A DNA stretch of 64,000 nt from Gemmatimonas sp. (GTDB taxonomy: Bacteria > Gemmatimonadota > Gemmatimonadetes > Gemmatimonadales > Gemmatimonadaceae): the NCBI RefSeq assembly GCF_031426495.1, contig NZ_JANPLK010000059.1, forward strand, positions 124,001 to 188,000. Reading direction: 5' to 3'. Under the pieces are notes generated by a model, which was not told the origin of the DNA, did not search any database, and saw nothing but the letters and a program-made list of their open reading frames with translations. A program made the position numbers and the translations under genes. Shown here piece by piece: positions 9,399 through 16,086 of the stretch (positions are counted from its first letter, which is position 1; each line of letters starts with the position of its first letter).

Positions 9399-9496
9399 TC
9401 TTGCCCCTGCCGGTCGTAGCGCCCTCTTCTCCGGCTCAGCCTCCTGACGTAGTTTCGACTGTTCTCCCTGTGTCCCACCTGCACACGGCAGCGGTC

Positions 9497-9919
9497 ATGA
9501 GTACGTTGGCGCCCATCACTGTGTCCGTCACTGTGGCCTGCTCGCCCGAGCAGGCATGGCACGCGTTCACCGATCCCGCCGCCATCATGGGGTGGAACTT
9601 CGCGTCGCCCGACTGGCACTGTCCGGCCGCTCGCAACGATCTCCGCGCCGGTGGCACCTTCTCGTACCGGATGGAAGCACGAGACGGGTCGATGGGCTTC
9701 GACTATGAAGGCACGTTTCTCGGAGTCGCGCCGCACCGTACGCTGCGCCTCGCGCTCGGTCCCGATCGCGAGGTGCGTATCGAGTTCGCGCCAACGGATC
9801 ACGGCACGATCGTGAGCCAGACGTTCACGCCGGACACCGACGTTCCGGCCGAGCAACAACGCGTGGGTTGGCAGTCCATCATGGACAACTATCGCGAGTA
9901 TACGAACCGCGTGACGTGA
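9497..9919 (+). CDS. SRPBCC / AHSA1-like lipid-binding domain protein
   Basis: A 140-residue START-like domain protein of the AHSA1 group: ITVSVTVACSPEQAWHAFTDP opens the fold, the central GGTFSYRMEARDG hairpin is family-typical, and VGWQSIMDNYREY forms the C-terminal helix. These proteins bind small hydrophobic ligands and are often linked to ArsR regulators. The ATG at 9497 begins just before the first strand; residues upstream are Pro-rich and not conserved-looking. It is coupled to the next gene through a GTGA overlap. Confidence 0.85.
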   Translation: MSTLAPITVSVTVACSPEQAWHAFTDPAAIMGWNFASPDWHCPAARNDLRAGGTFSYRMEARDGSMGFDYEGTFLGVAPHRTLRLALGPDREVRIEFAPTDHGTIVSQTFTPDTDVPAEQQRVGWQSIMDNYREYTNRVT

Positions 9920-10257
9920 GGAGTGCGCTCCTGACCTTCGACGACGTCACTCACCTCGCCGGCGCCTTGCCCAGCGCCGAAGTTTCCACGAGCTACGGCA
10001 CGCCGGCACTCAAGGTGCGTGGCAAGCTGTTCGCGCGACTCTGGGAAGACGGCACCACGCTGGTCTTGCGGGCGCCCGACCTCGTGCGTGATCACCTGCT
10101 GCAGACCGATCCCGTCACCTTCTTCGTGACCGATCACTACCGCGGGTATCCCTACGTTCTCGTACGACTCCCTTAGATCACGGCTGATCGTATGGAACCG
10201 CTGCTCGAAGAGGCGTGGCGCGACGTCGCGCCGAAGTCGATGCGGGCGAAGCGCTGA
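9916..10257 (+). pseudogene. MmcQ/YjbR-family gene interrupted by an in-frame TAG
   Basis: The GTG at 9916 overlaps the SRPBCC stop. The frame reads as a YjbR/MmcQ protein (LTFDDVTHLAGALPSAE, TSYGTPALKVRGKLFARL, TDHYRGYPYVLVRLP) and stops at a TAG at 10174-10176. Reading on in the same frame gives ITADRMEPLLEEAWRDVAP then KSMRAKR and a TGA at 10255-10257. That continuation is exactly the family's usual C-terminal helix (LLEEAW..VAPK), and the restored length of 112 sense codons is normal for the family. So a single nonsense change appears to have removed the last 26 residues. The 86-residue product might keep some function; a sequencing error is possible. Confidence 0.8.
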
Positions 10258-10414
10258 CGCGCGGTCGCACACTTACACTCCTCGCGCATTCCTGTTCTAC
10301 TAGAACGAGCCCGTGACACCCACTGACGGGAGTCGCGTATGCTGCCACCTCTTGACGAGTTGGTCGAAGCAACCGTCGCACCGCGTTCCGTAACCACCGC
10401 AGTGACTCCCCGAC

Positions 10415-10639
10415 ATGACCAAGCGAGCGATACCATTGCACGTGAAGTCGGTTGGCGACCTGAAGGACGGCGCACCCTGTGCGGTCGTGGGTGGGACGCA
10501 CGCGGGGAAGTCCGGTATCGTCCGCGACATCAACACGAGTAAGACCGGACACGTGACGATTACTGTCGTTCAAGCCAACGGCTCACGCTTCAAGACGCTG
10601 GCCAAGAACGTTATCATCGCAGGCCACGCTGGCGCCTAA
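10415..10639 (+). CDS. Small KOW-motif protein
   Basis: A 74-residue protein whose middle reads DGAPCAVVGGTHAGKSGIVRDI followed by VTITVVQANGSRFKTLAKNVII, the pattern of a KOW/SH3-like RNA-binding motif as in ribosomal proteins S4e and L24 (Gly-Gly-x-x-x-Gly-Lys-x-Gly-x-Val). The whole protein is little more than one such motif. It may bind RNA or ribosomes. No operon partner is close: 157 bases separate it from the YjbR gene and the next gene is convergent. Confidence 0.62.
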   Translation: MTKRAIPLHVKSVGDLKDGAPCAVVGGTHAGKSGIVRDINTSKTGHVTITVVQANGSRFKTLAKNVIIAGHAGA

Positions 10640-10659
10640 CGGCAGGCGCTATGCTAGCG

Positions 10660-11634
10660 CTAGCTCGTCAGCACCTCGCGCTCCAGCCGCACATAGCTCG
10701 CTTCCATGCCGGTCGTCATGCCCGTCGCCAGGATCATGTCGCGCAGCTCCTTGCGCGGGTACGTGATCACGAGGCTGAGCAGCGTGCCGCCATCAACGGC
10801 CGTCAGCGTGAGTTCGTTGCGCGTGGACGGCCCCGGCGTGCCGATCATGCGCTCCGTGGTCACGGCCCGGTGCGGCGCGGCGCTTTCCAGCAGCTCGCCT
10901 TCAAATCCGAAACGCTCCGTGCCGTCGGCCGAGGCCCACTCGTAGCGATAGCTGTCGCCGACCTGCTGCGCCACTTCGCACACGGGCATCGTCCAGCCGT
11001 CGGGGCCGAGCAACCAGCGCTGCATGAGTGCCGGCTCGTGATGCGCGCGCCACACCTGGTCCACGCTGCCGCTAATCACGCGGCTCACACGCGCTTGGAG
11101 GTCGTTGAGGAGTTGTGAATCGGTCGCGCGGCCGATCGCGAACGACGCGAGATCGGCCAGCACCGTGTCGATCTGGCTCATGGCCGACTTCATGCCTTCC
11201 ATCATGCCCATCTGCACGAGCTGCTCCATCGACTCGACGGAGTTGAAGAACGTCGTGCTCCGAAACCGTGAACCGGATCCGGCGGACTCAAACGTGAACA
11301 CCATGCGCATGGTCGGCATCGCGTCATTGCGGACGCCGTGCTCGTCGGCGAAACCGTCTTCCACTTCGAACGCCCGGTACGGCTCGACCGACAGGAAGCG
11401 GAACCAGCCGTTGGAGCGCGTACCATCGGGGCCGGTCATGTAGTAGTGCGAGTAGCCGCCGACGGCCATGTCGTGACGCGTGAAAGTCGCTGGCCACTCC
11501 ACCGGCCCCCAGAAGCGCTCGAGCTGGCGCGGGTCGGCGTAGGCATCCCATAGCCGCGTGAGCGACACGGGATAGTCCGCCACGATGGTGAGCGTCAGGT
11601 CCTGCGCGTTGGAGATCACGTCGGTGATGGGCAT
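10660..11634 (-). CDS. Tandem SRPBCC (AHSA1) domain protein
   Basis: A 324-residue protein with two START-like AHSA1 domains. The first (about residues 10-150) starts at LTLTIVADYPVSLTRLWDAY and contains RQLERFWGPVEWPATF; the second (about 170-320) starts at LQARVSRVISGSVDQVWRA and has PALMQRWLLGPDGWTMPV. The two halves are clearly paralogous, suggesting internal duplication. The gene follows an ArsR regulator with a two-base gap on the same strand, the common ArsR-AHSA1 arrangement. The ligand is unknown. Confidence 0.88.
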   Translation of the reverse strand: MPITDVISNAQDLTLTIVADYPVSLTRLWDAYADPRQLERFWGPVEWPATFTRHDMAVGGYSHYYMTGPDGTRSNGWFRFLSVEPYRAFEVEDGFADEHGVRNDAMPTMRMVFTFESAGSGSRFRSTTFFNSVESMEQLVQMGMMEGMKSAMSQIDTVLADLASFAIGRATDSQLLNDLQARVSRVISGSVDQVWRAHHEPALMQRWLLGPDGWTMPVCEVAQQVGDSYRYEWASADGTERFGFEGELLESAAPHRAVTTERMIGTPGPSTRNELTLTAVDGGTLLSLVITYPRKELRDMILATGMTTGMEASYVRLEREVLTS

Positions 11635-11636
11635 TG

Positions 11637-11987
11637 CTATTCCCGGGTACGGTGAGGAGTGGAGAGGACGTCGTCGAGCTGGCTGAAACGCGAGATCCAG
11701 AGCTGTTCGAGCTGAAGCAGCAGCGCGCGAGCCTGCGCGATGCGCTCGGGGTTACTGCGGACGATCCGTTCCCGGCCCCGCGATTCCTTGCTCACCAGCC
11801 CAGCCTCCTCAAGAACGGCCACGTGCTTCTGCACGGCCGCGAAGGACATGTCGTACCGCCGCGCCAAGGCGGTCACGGAGGCCGGCTCGCCCGCGAGCAG
11901 ACGCGCCACGATGTCGCGTCGGGTCGTGTCGGCGAGGGCTCGGAAGAGCTGATCGAGCTCAGGGTCGGAAAGTGGACGTGCAACCAT
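11637..11987 (-). CDS. ArsR-family transcriptional regulator
   Basis: A 116-residue winged-helix repressor: LDQLFRALADTTRRDIVARL at the N-terminus, then SVTALARRYDMSFAAVQKHV as recognition helix and VLEEAGLVSKESRGRERI as the wing. It has no obvious Cys metal site, as expected of the AHSA1-linked, non-metal ArsR subgroup. A perfect 14-base palindrome overlaps its start codon (11981-11994) and is a strong candidate for its own operator. It heads the operon with the tandem SRPBCC gene. Confidence 0.92.
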   Translation of the reverse strand: MVARPLSDPELDQLFRALADTTRRDIVARLLAGEPASVTALARRYDMSFAAVQKHVAVLEEAGLVSKESRGRERIVRSNPERIAQARALLLQLEQLWISRFSQLDDVLSTPHRTRE

Positions 11988-11994
11988 ATGGTTG
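11981..11994. promoter_or_regulatory. Palindromic operator over the ArsR start codon
   Basis: CAACCATATGGTTG is a perfect inverted repeat and includes the ATG of the ArsR gene. It lies just downstream of a plausible promoter, where a bound dimer would block transcription start. The link to this ArsR protein is inferred from position and symmetry. Confidence 0.6.
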
Positions 11995-11995
11995 T

Positions 11996-12024
11996 ATGTT
12001 AGGGCAGGCGGATTCGGAGCGCAA
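11996..12024 (-). promoter_or_regulatory. Candidate promoter of the ArsR-SRPBCC operon (leaderless?)
   Basis: Read on the minus strand, TTGCGC (12024-12019) and TAACAT (12001-11996) are separated by exactly 17 bases, resembling sigma-70 -35 and -10 boxes with partial matches. Transcription would begin at about 11988-11990, almost at the ATG, so the mRNA would be leaderless. No ribosome-binding site is visible before that ATG, which fits. Confidence 0.4.
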
Positions 12025-12090
12025 GACCGCCTCTCGGCTTGACGTGTACCGCTTGCCGCCGCGCTTCACGCTCCAGAGCTTCCTCCTACC

Positions 12091-13170
12091 ATGCCACCCG
12101 ATATCGATCGGCTGCGCCAGTTCGCGCTCCGCCGACAGTTTCCGCAGCCCACGACGCTGGGCCGAGCCATCGCCCGACTGGGTTTCGTACAGGCCGACCC
12201 GATCCGGGCGCCCGCCCGCGCGCAGGACCTGACGCTGCGCCATCGGGCGACGCGATATCGCGCCGGTGACCTCGAGCAGCGATACAGCACCCTCGGCGTC
12301 GAAGAGGACTTCTTCGTGAACTACGGCTTCGTCACGCCCGACCTGCATGCGCTGTTGCATCCGCGAACGCCGCGCACCGCTTGGTCTGCGGCGGAACGCC
12401 GCCGCGCCGAGTCGATCCTCGCGTTCGTGCGGGAGCGTGGCGTGGTGCATCCGCGCGATGTCGATGCGCAATTCTCCCACGGCAAGGCGCTCAACTGGTT
12501 CGGCGGCCAGTCGAATGTCTCCACGCAGCTGCTCGATGCGATGCACTATCGTGGACTCGTCCGGGTGGCCCGACGCGAAGGCGGCACACGACTGTACGCC
12601 GTGCGGGAGCAGACGCCGGTGCCAGCGAACAGCCTCGTAGCGATGGACGCGCTGGTCGATGTGATCGTGGCCAAGTATGCGCCGCTCACCGGCCGTATGC
12701 TGAGCGTACTCGTGCAGCGATTGCGCTACGGCGCGCCGCAGTGGACGAGCGCGCGCGCGGCGGCGGTGGCGCGTGCGAAGCGGCGACTGCCGCACGCGAC
12801 CGTCGACGGACAGACCTGGTTCTGGCCCGATGGCGAAGCGCTGCCGCTGCGACGCGTGGTTCCGCGCGATACTGTTCGGTTGCTTGCCCCGTTCGATCCC
12901 TTCGTGTGGGACCGTACGCGCTTTGAACAGTTCAACGGATGGGCCTATCGATTCGAGGCCTACACGCCCGCGCCGAAACGCATCCGCGGCTACTACGCCC
13001 TGCCGCTGGCGTGGCGCGATCGCGTAATCGGCTGGGCGAACCTGAGCGTGCGCGACGGGCGCCTGGTACCGGACCTCGGCTTTGTCGCGGGACGAGCACC
13101 CAACGATACGGTGTTTCGGGATGCGCTCGACGAAGAGCTGGCGGCATTCGCCAGCTTCATGAAACTCTAA
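12091..13170 (+). CDS. Winged-helix DNA glycosylase, YcaQ/AlkX (HTH_42) family
   Basis: A 359-residue HTH_42 protein. Near the N-terminus LGFVQADPIRAPARAQDL contains the Q-A-D triad at the position of the catalytic Q-phi-Q/Q-phi-D motif of this glycosylase family, which removes bulky or crosslinked N-alkyl bases; the Asp version is the one I associate with the YcaQ/AlkX branch. ERGVVHPRDVDAQF and VSTQLLDAMHYRGLVRVAR form winged-helix units, and LLAPFDPFVWDRTRFEQFNG followed by YEAYTP-like YRFEAYTPAPKRIRGYYALP is the conserved C-terminal core. It should act in DNA repair in the cytoplasm. Confidence 0.87.
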   Translation: MPPDIDRLRQFALRRQFPQPTTLGRAIARLGFVQADPIRAPARAQDLTLRHRATRYRAGDLEQRYSTLGVEEDFFVNYGFVTPDLHALLHPRTPRTAWSAAERRRAESILAFVRERGVVHPRDVDAQFSHGKALNWFGGQSNVSTQLLDAMHYRGLVRVARREGGTRLYAVREQTPVPANSLVAMDALVDVIVAKYAPLTGRMLSVLVQRLRYGAPQWTSARAAAVARAKRRLPHATVDGQTWFWPDGEALPLRRVVPRDTVRLLAPFDPFVWDRTRFEQFNGWAYRFEAYTPAPKRIRGYYALPLAWRDRVIGWANLSVRDGRLVPDLGFVAGRAPNDTVFRDALDEELAAFASFMKL

Positions 13171-13203
13171 GCGCTCCCACTCCTCGTCTCCGACGTCCCA
13201 ACC

Positions 13204-13788
13204 ATGCACCAACCCATGCTCTACACCGCTCGGCTCCTTCTCCGCCCGTTCCAGCTGTCCGACGCGCCCGCCGTGCAGCGCCTCGCCGGCGACGCAGCGG
13301 TGGCCGAAATGACGCTGAATGTGCCGCACCCGTACGGCGACGGCATGGCGGAGACGTGGATTGCGTCGCATCGTGGAGCGTGGGATGCCGGAGCCGCGGT
13401 CACCTTCGCCATCGCGACGCTGGACAACGAACTCCGCGGTACGATCAGCCTGCAACTCACGACGCCGCATCGTCGTGGCGAAATGGGGTATTGGATCGGG
13501 CGGCCGTACTGGGGGCAGGGCGTCGCCACCGAAGCGGTACACGGCCTACTACAGTTCGCATTCGGTCCGCTCGGCCTGAATCGCGTCCAGGCGTCGCATC
13601 TGCCGCGCAATCCGGCGTCGGGCCGCGTCATGCAAAAGGCGGGTATGCAACGCGAAGGATTGCATCGCGAGCAATATCTGAAAGACGGGCGCTTCGAAGA
13701 CGTCATGCAATACGCCGTGTTGCGTTGCGATTGGGAGTCGGGTTCAGCCGGCCACACCTCTACCGAGCATCCACACCATGTCCACTAG
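13204..13788 (+). CDS. GNAT family N-acetyltransferase (RimJ/RimL type)
   Basis: A 194-residue acetyltransferase. It opens with LYTARLLLRPFQLSDAPAVQ, typical of the RimJ/RimL group; GEMGYWIGRPYWGQGVATEA carries the acetyl-CoA-binding region (Q-G-x-A), and NPASGRVMQKAGMQREGL is the last conserved segment. These enzymes acetylate ribosomal-protein N-termini or small amines; which one cannot be told. Its 3' end overlaps the next gene by 11 bases. Confidence 0.9.
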   Translation: MHQPMLYTARLLLRPFQLSDAPAVQRLAGDAAVAEMTLNVPHPYGDGMAETWIASHRGAWDAGAAVTFAIATLDNELRGTISLQLTTPHRRGEMGYWIGRPYWGQGVATEAVHGLLQFAFGPLGLNRVQASHLPRNPASGRVMQKAGMQREGLHREQYLKDGRFEDVMQYAVLRCDWESGSAGHTSTEHPHHVH

Positions 13789-14140
13789 TCTTCCCGCGCA
13801 GGCCGTTGAAGTCCCGCACGCCATGACGACCACGGCGTTCGATCTGCCCGGTTATCGTATCGCCGCGTCGTTTGGCGTGGTGCGCGGCGTCGTTGTGCGC
13901 TCTCGCTCGGTGTTTGGCACGATCGGCGCGACGTTGCAAACGGTGCTGGGAGGCAACATCTCGTTGTTCACCGAGCTCGCCGAGCGCACGCGCGCGCAGG
14001 CGTTCGACACGATGTTGCATCAGGCGCATCTGGCGGGCGCCAACGCCGTGATCGGCGTGCGCTATGACGCCAATGAGTTGATGCAAGGCGTGACGGAAGT
14101 ACTCTGCTACGGCACGGCGGTGCACGTGGAACGCGCGTAG
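13778..14140 (+). CDS. YbjQ family protein
   Basis: A 120-residue protein of the YbjQ/UPF0145 fold: GYRIAASFGVVRGVVVRSRS, then LTELAERTRAQAFDTMLHQA-like helix (ELAERTRAQAFDTML) and GANAVIGVRYDANEL. The family forms compact oligomers; a role in heavy-metal or envelope stress has been suggested, but none is proven. Starts at 13778 (overlapping the GNAT gene) and 13823 are both possible; the second begins closer to the conserved domain. Confidence 0.85.
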   Translation: MSTSLPAQAVEVPHAMTTTAFDLPGYRIAASFGVVRGVVVRSRSVFGTIGATLQTVLGGNISLFTELAERTRAQAFDTMLHQAHLAGANAVIGVRYDANELMQGVTEVLCYGTAVHVERA

Positions 14141-14232
14141 CGGCGGCGACCCGCCTTGGCGCGGACTTGCCGCTTCGGGTCCTGTTCGTGCTGATCGGCG
14201 CCTTCATTAAGCCGTGTGGGGCTACCCACGTC

Positions 14233-14898
14233 ATGAGTACACTGCCACTCAGCGCGCAGCGCGGCGTGATCGAATCCCCGACCATGGTGGCAACGGGGGC
14301 CGCCTCCCCTTTGATGGACGTCCTGTTTCCCCGATGCATTCCACGTATCGAAGTGCACGTTCGCGATGCGTTGCTGGCGCGGGAACGCGAGCGTGACAAG
14401 GCGCGCGCCGACGCGCTGGCCGAATCCAATGATCTACTGGTGGCGCAAGCGGCGGCCCTGACCGATGCGAACGCTCAGCTCGCCGAGAATGTGCGGGCGG
14501 GGCAGAGACTGGAAGGCTACCAGCCCTGTTCCAGCCGCCGTGTACGTCGATGAGATCGACCACGCCACAAAGAACGCCACCGAAGTGACGCGCTACCTCC
14601 TCTCGTTCAGCCAAAAAGCACCACACCGGACCGAGCGCACGCCAGTCGACGTGTTGCTGGCGAGCGAGCGACGTTTTCTGCGTCAATGCGCGCGATGCGA
14701 CGTCGAGTGCTGGCTGCAGCGGGGGCATGGACACATATCGTGAAGCTTGTCTTCACCACAAAGGACGAAGGTCAGGGTACGGTCCTCGGACTCGCCATGC
14801 TCTACGAGGTGACGGTGCAGTCCCATGGTGGTGTTCAGGCTGCGAGTCAGCTGGGACGCGGCGGCACGCTCACGCTCTTGCTGCCGCGCGTGGCCTGA
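14233..14898 (+). pseudogene. Decayed sensor histidine kinase
   Basis: Three fragments in different frames line up in order with a soluble histidine kinase. First, from 14233, a coiled-coil linker (ALLARERERDKARADALAES, LTDANAQLAENVRAGQRLEG) that ends in unrelated residues after 14520. Second, about 14537-14710 in another frame, the end of the dimerisation domain (DEIDHATKNATEVTRYLLSF and FLRQCARCDVE). Third, about 14740-14898, the ATPase G2 region (VFTTKDEGQGTVLGLAMLYE, ASQLGRGGTLTLLLPRVA). The His box and the N and G1 ATP-binding boxes are missing, so deletions and frameshifts have destroyed it. No intact product is possible. Confidence 0.78.
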
Positions 14899-14975
14899 AC
14901 GCGCGCCGCGTGTGTCGGCTGTGCTCCGTGACGCTCGCCGTGCGGTTCCAGCGATCTCCATAGTCGGACGGTCAC

Positions 14976-15443
14976 ATGCGTTGTCGTGTCGCTACGCCGC
15001 TTGCGGGCGCCATGCTCACTGCGTCCAGCGGCCCGCGCCTACTGTCGGCGCAGGTCCGCCAGGTAGTTGATCTGACCGCGCGTAAGATTCTCGATCTCGA
15101 TCGAACGAAAACGATCGTCGTGCTGCAGGGCGGCATGCTCGAGGAGCAGGGTTTTCGCTGGGTGCTGGTCGTGTATGTGCACGGCTCGCGGCTCCACATC
15201 GGAGCGCTCGATGGCGCCGGGGATTTCTTTCATGACACCTATGGCGGCACGGTGGGCAATCTGTGGGGCCTCCGGCCGGTACTCGGCGGCTGGGGAGGCG
15301 CGATGACCAACATGACCGCGGCGGAAAGGGCGGCTGACAGTATCGCGCCTGGATCGACTCGACGAATGCACGCTACTCGCTCGCCGGTGATCGCTTGGCC
15401 GCATGGCTTACGCGCCGCGGGGGGTATCGCGCGGCAGTCATGA
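14976..15443 (+). pseudogene. Creatininase-family remnant with internal deletion
   Basis: An open frame of 155 codons. After a short hydrophobic start, VRQVVDLTARKILDL and TKTIVVLQGGMLEE match the first strand and metal-binding loop of creatininase-like amidohydrolases, where Glu is normally followed by His-Gly-Pro. Here the text jumps straight to QGFRWVLVVYVHGSRLHIGA, which is the later His-Gly metal site, so roughly 70-90 residues are missing in frame. The normal C-terminal half is also absent; after ERAADSIAPGS the sequence loses all resemblance. It is probably non-functional. The assignment is from memory of the family pattern. Confidence 0.6.
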
Positions 15444-15502
15444 CGCGTTGAATACTGCGCTCACGAAGCGTTCGACGAATCGCCCCTATTCACGGAGCAG
15501 CG

Positions 15503-15889
15503 GTGAAGCGAGTCACTGGCATTGGCGGCATCTTCTTCAACGCGAAGGATGCACCGGCCCTGCAAGCCTGGTACAAGCAACATCTCGGCATTGATGTGCA
15601 GTCGTGGGGCGGTGCCGCGTTTACCTGGACCGGCGATGACGGAAGGCCCGTGTCCGGCACGACCATCTGGTCGATAGGCTCGACGCACGTCGAGCAGTTC
15701 GCACCCAGCGCGTCCACGTTCATGATCAACTACCGGGTGGACGATCTCTATGCCCTGGTCGACGTTCTCCGCGAAGAGGGCTGCAACGTGCTCGAGAAGA
15801 TCGACGAATCCGAGTATGGAAAGTTTGCCTGGGTGATCGATCCGGAGGGCAACAAGATCGAGCTGTGGCAGCCTCCGGTCGGACAATGA
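15503..15889 (+). CDS. VOC (glyoxalase/bleomycin-resistance fold) protein
   Basis: A 128-residue single-domain vicinal-oxygen-chelate protein with a GTG start preceded by GGAG (15494-15497). VTGIGGIFFNAKDAPALQAW is the opening beta-alpha unit with the WYKQHLGI segment following, and FAWVIDPEGNKIELWQP is the diagnostic C-terminal strand with the Glu metal ligand. It may act as a lyase, dioxygenase or binding protein; the substrate is unknown. It sits just after the decayed gene patch and before the sensor kinase. Confidence 0.87.
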   Translation: MKRVTGIGGIFFNAKDAPALQAWYKQHLGIDVQSWGGAAFTWTGDDGRPVSGTTIWSIGSTHVEQFAPSASTFMINYRVDDLYALVDVLREEGCNVLEKIDESEYGKFAWVIDPEGNKIELWQPPVGQ

Positions 15890-16086
15890 CCAAACCGCCG
15901 TTTGCGCCGAGCTGGAACCGCAAGATGGTGAGTCGGCAGGGCTGACGAGGGCCGGTACTGTCGAGGCGGCTGTTCCACATTCGACAGGTGATGGCGGGCG
16001 AAGCTGCGGCATCGGCCGGCTTCAGCACGTGCGAGGTGGATGCTCCGCCGCGCCCTGGTGCGTGGGGAACCGCGCGCTCGGTGACG

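Noticed and set aside
10646..10660. Hairpin GCGCT-ATGCT-AGCGC after the KOW gene as a terminator
   Set aside because: The stem is only five pairs and no T-run follows, so a terminator call is not supported.
11959..13542. Minus-strand open frame of over 500 codons opposite the YcaQ-type gene
   Set aside because: Arg/His/Gln-rich with no family pattern; it is the antisense image of a well-supported gene in high-GC DNA.
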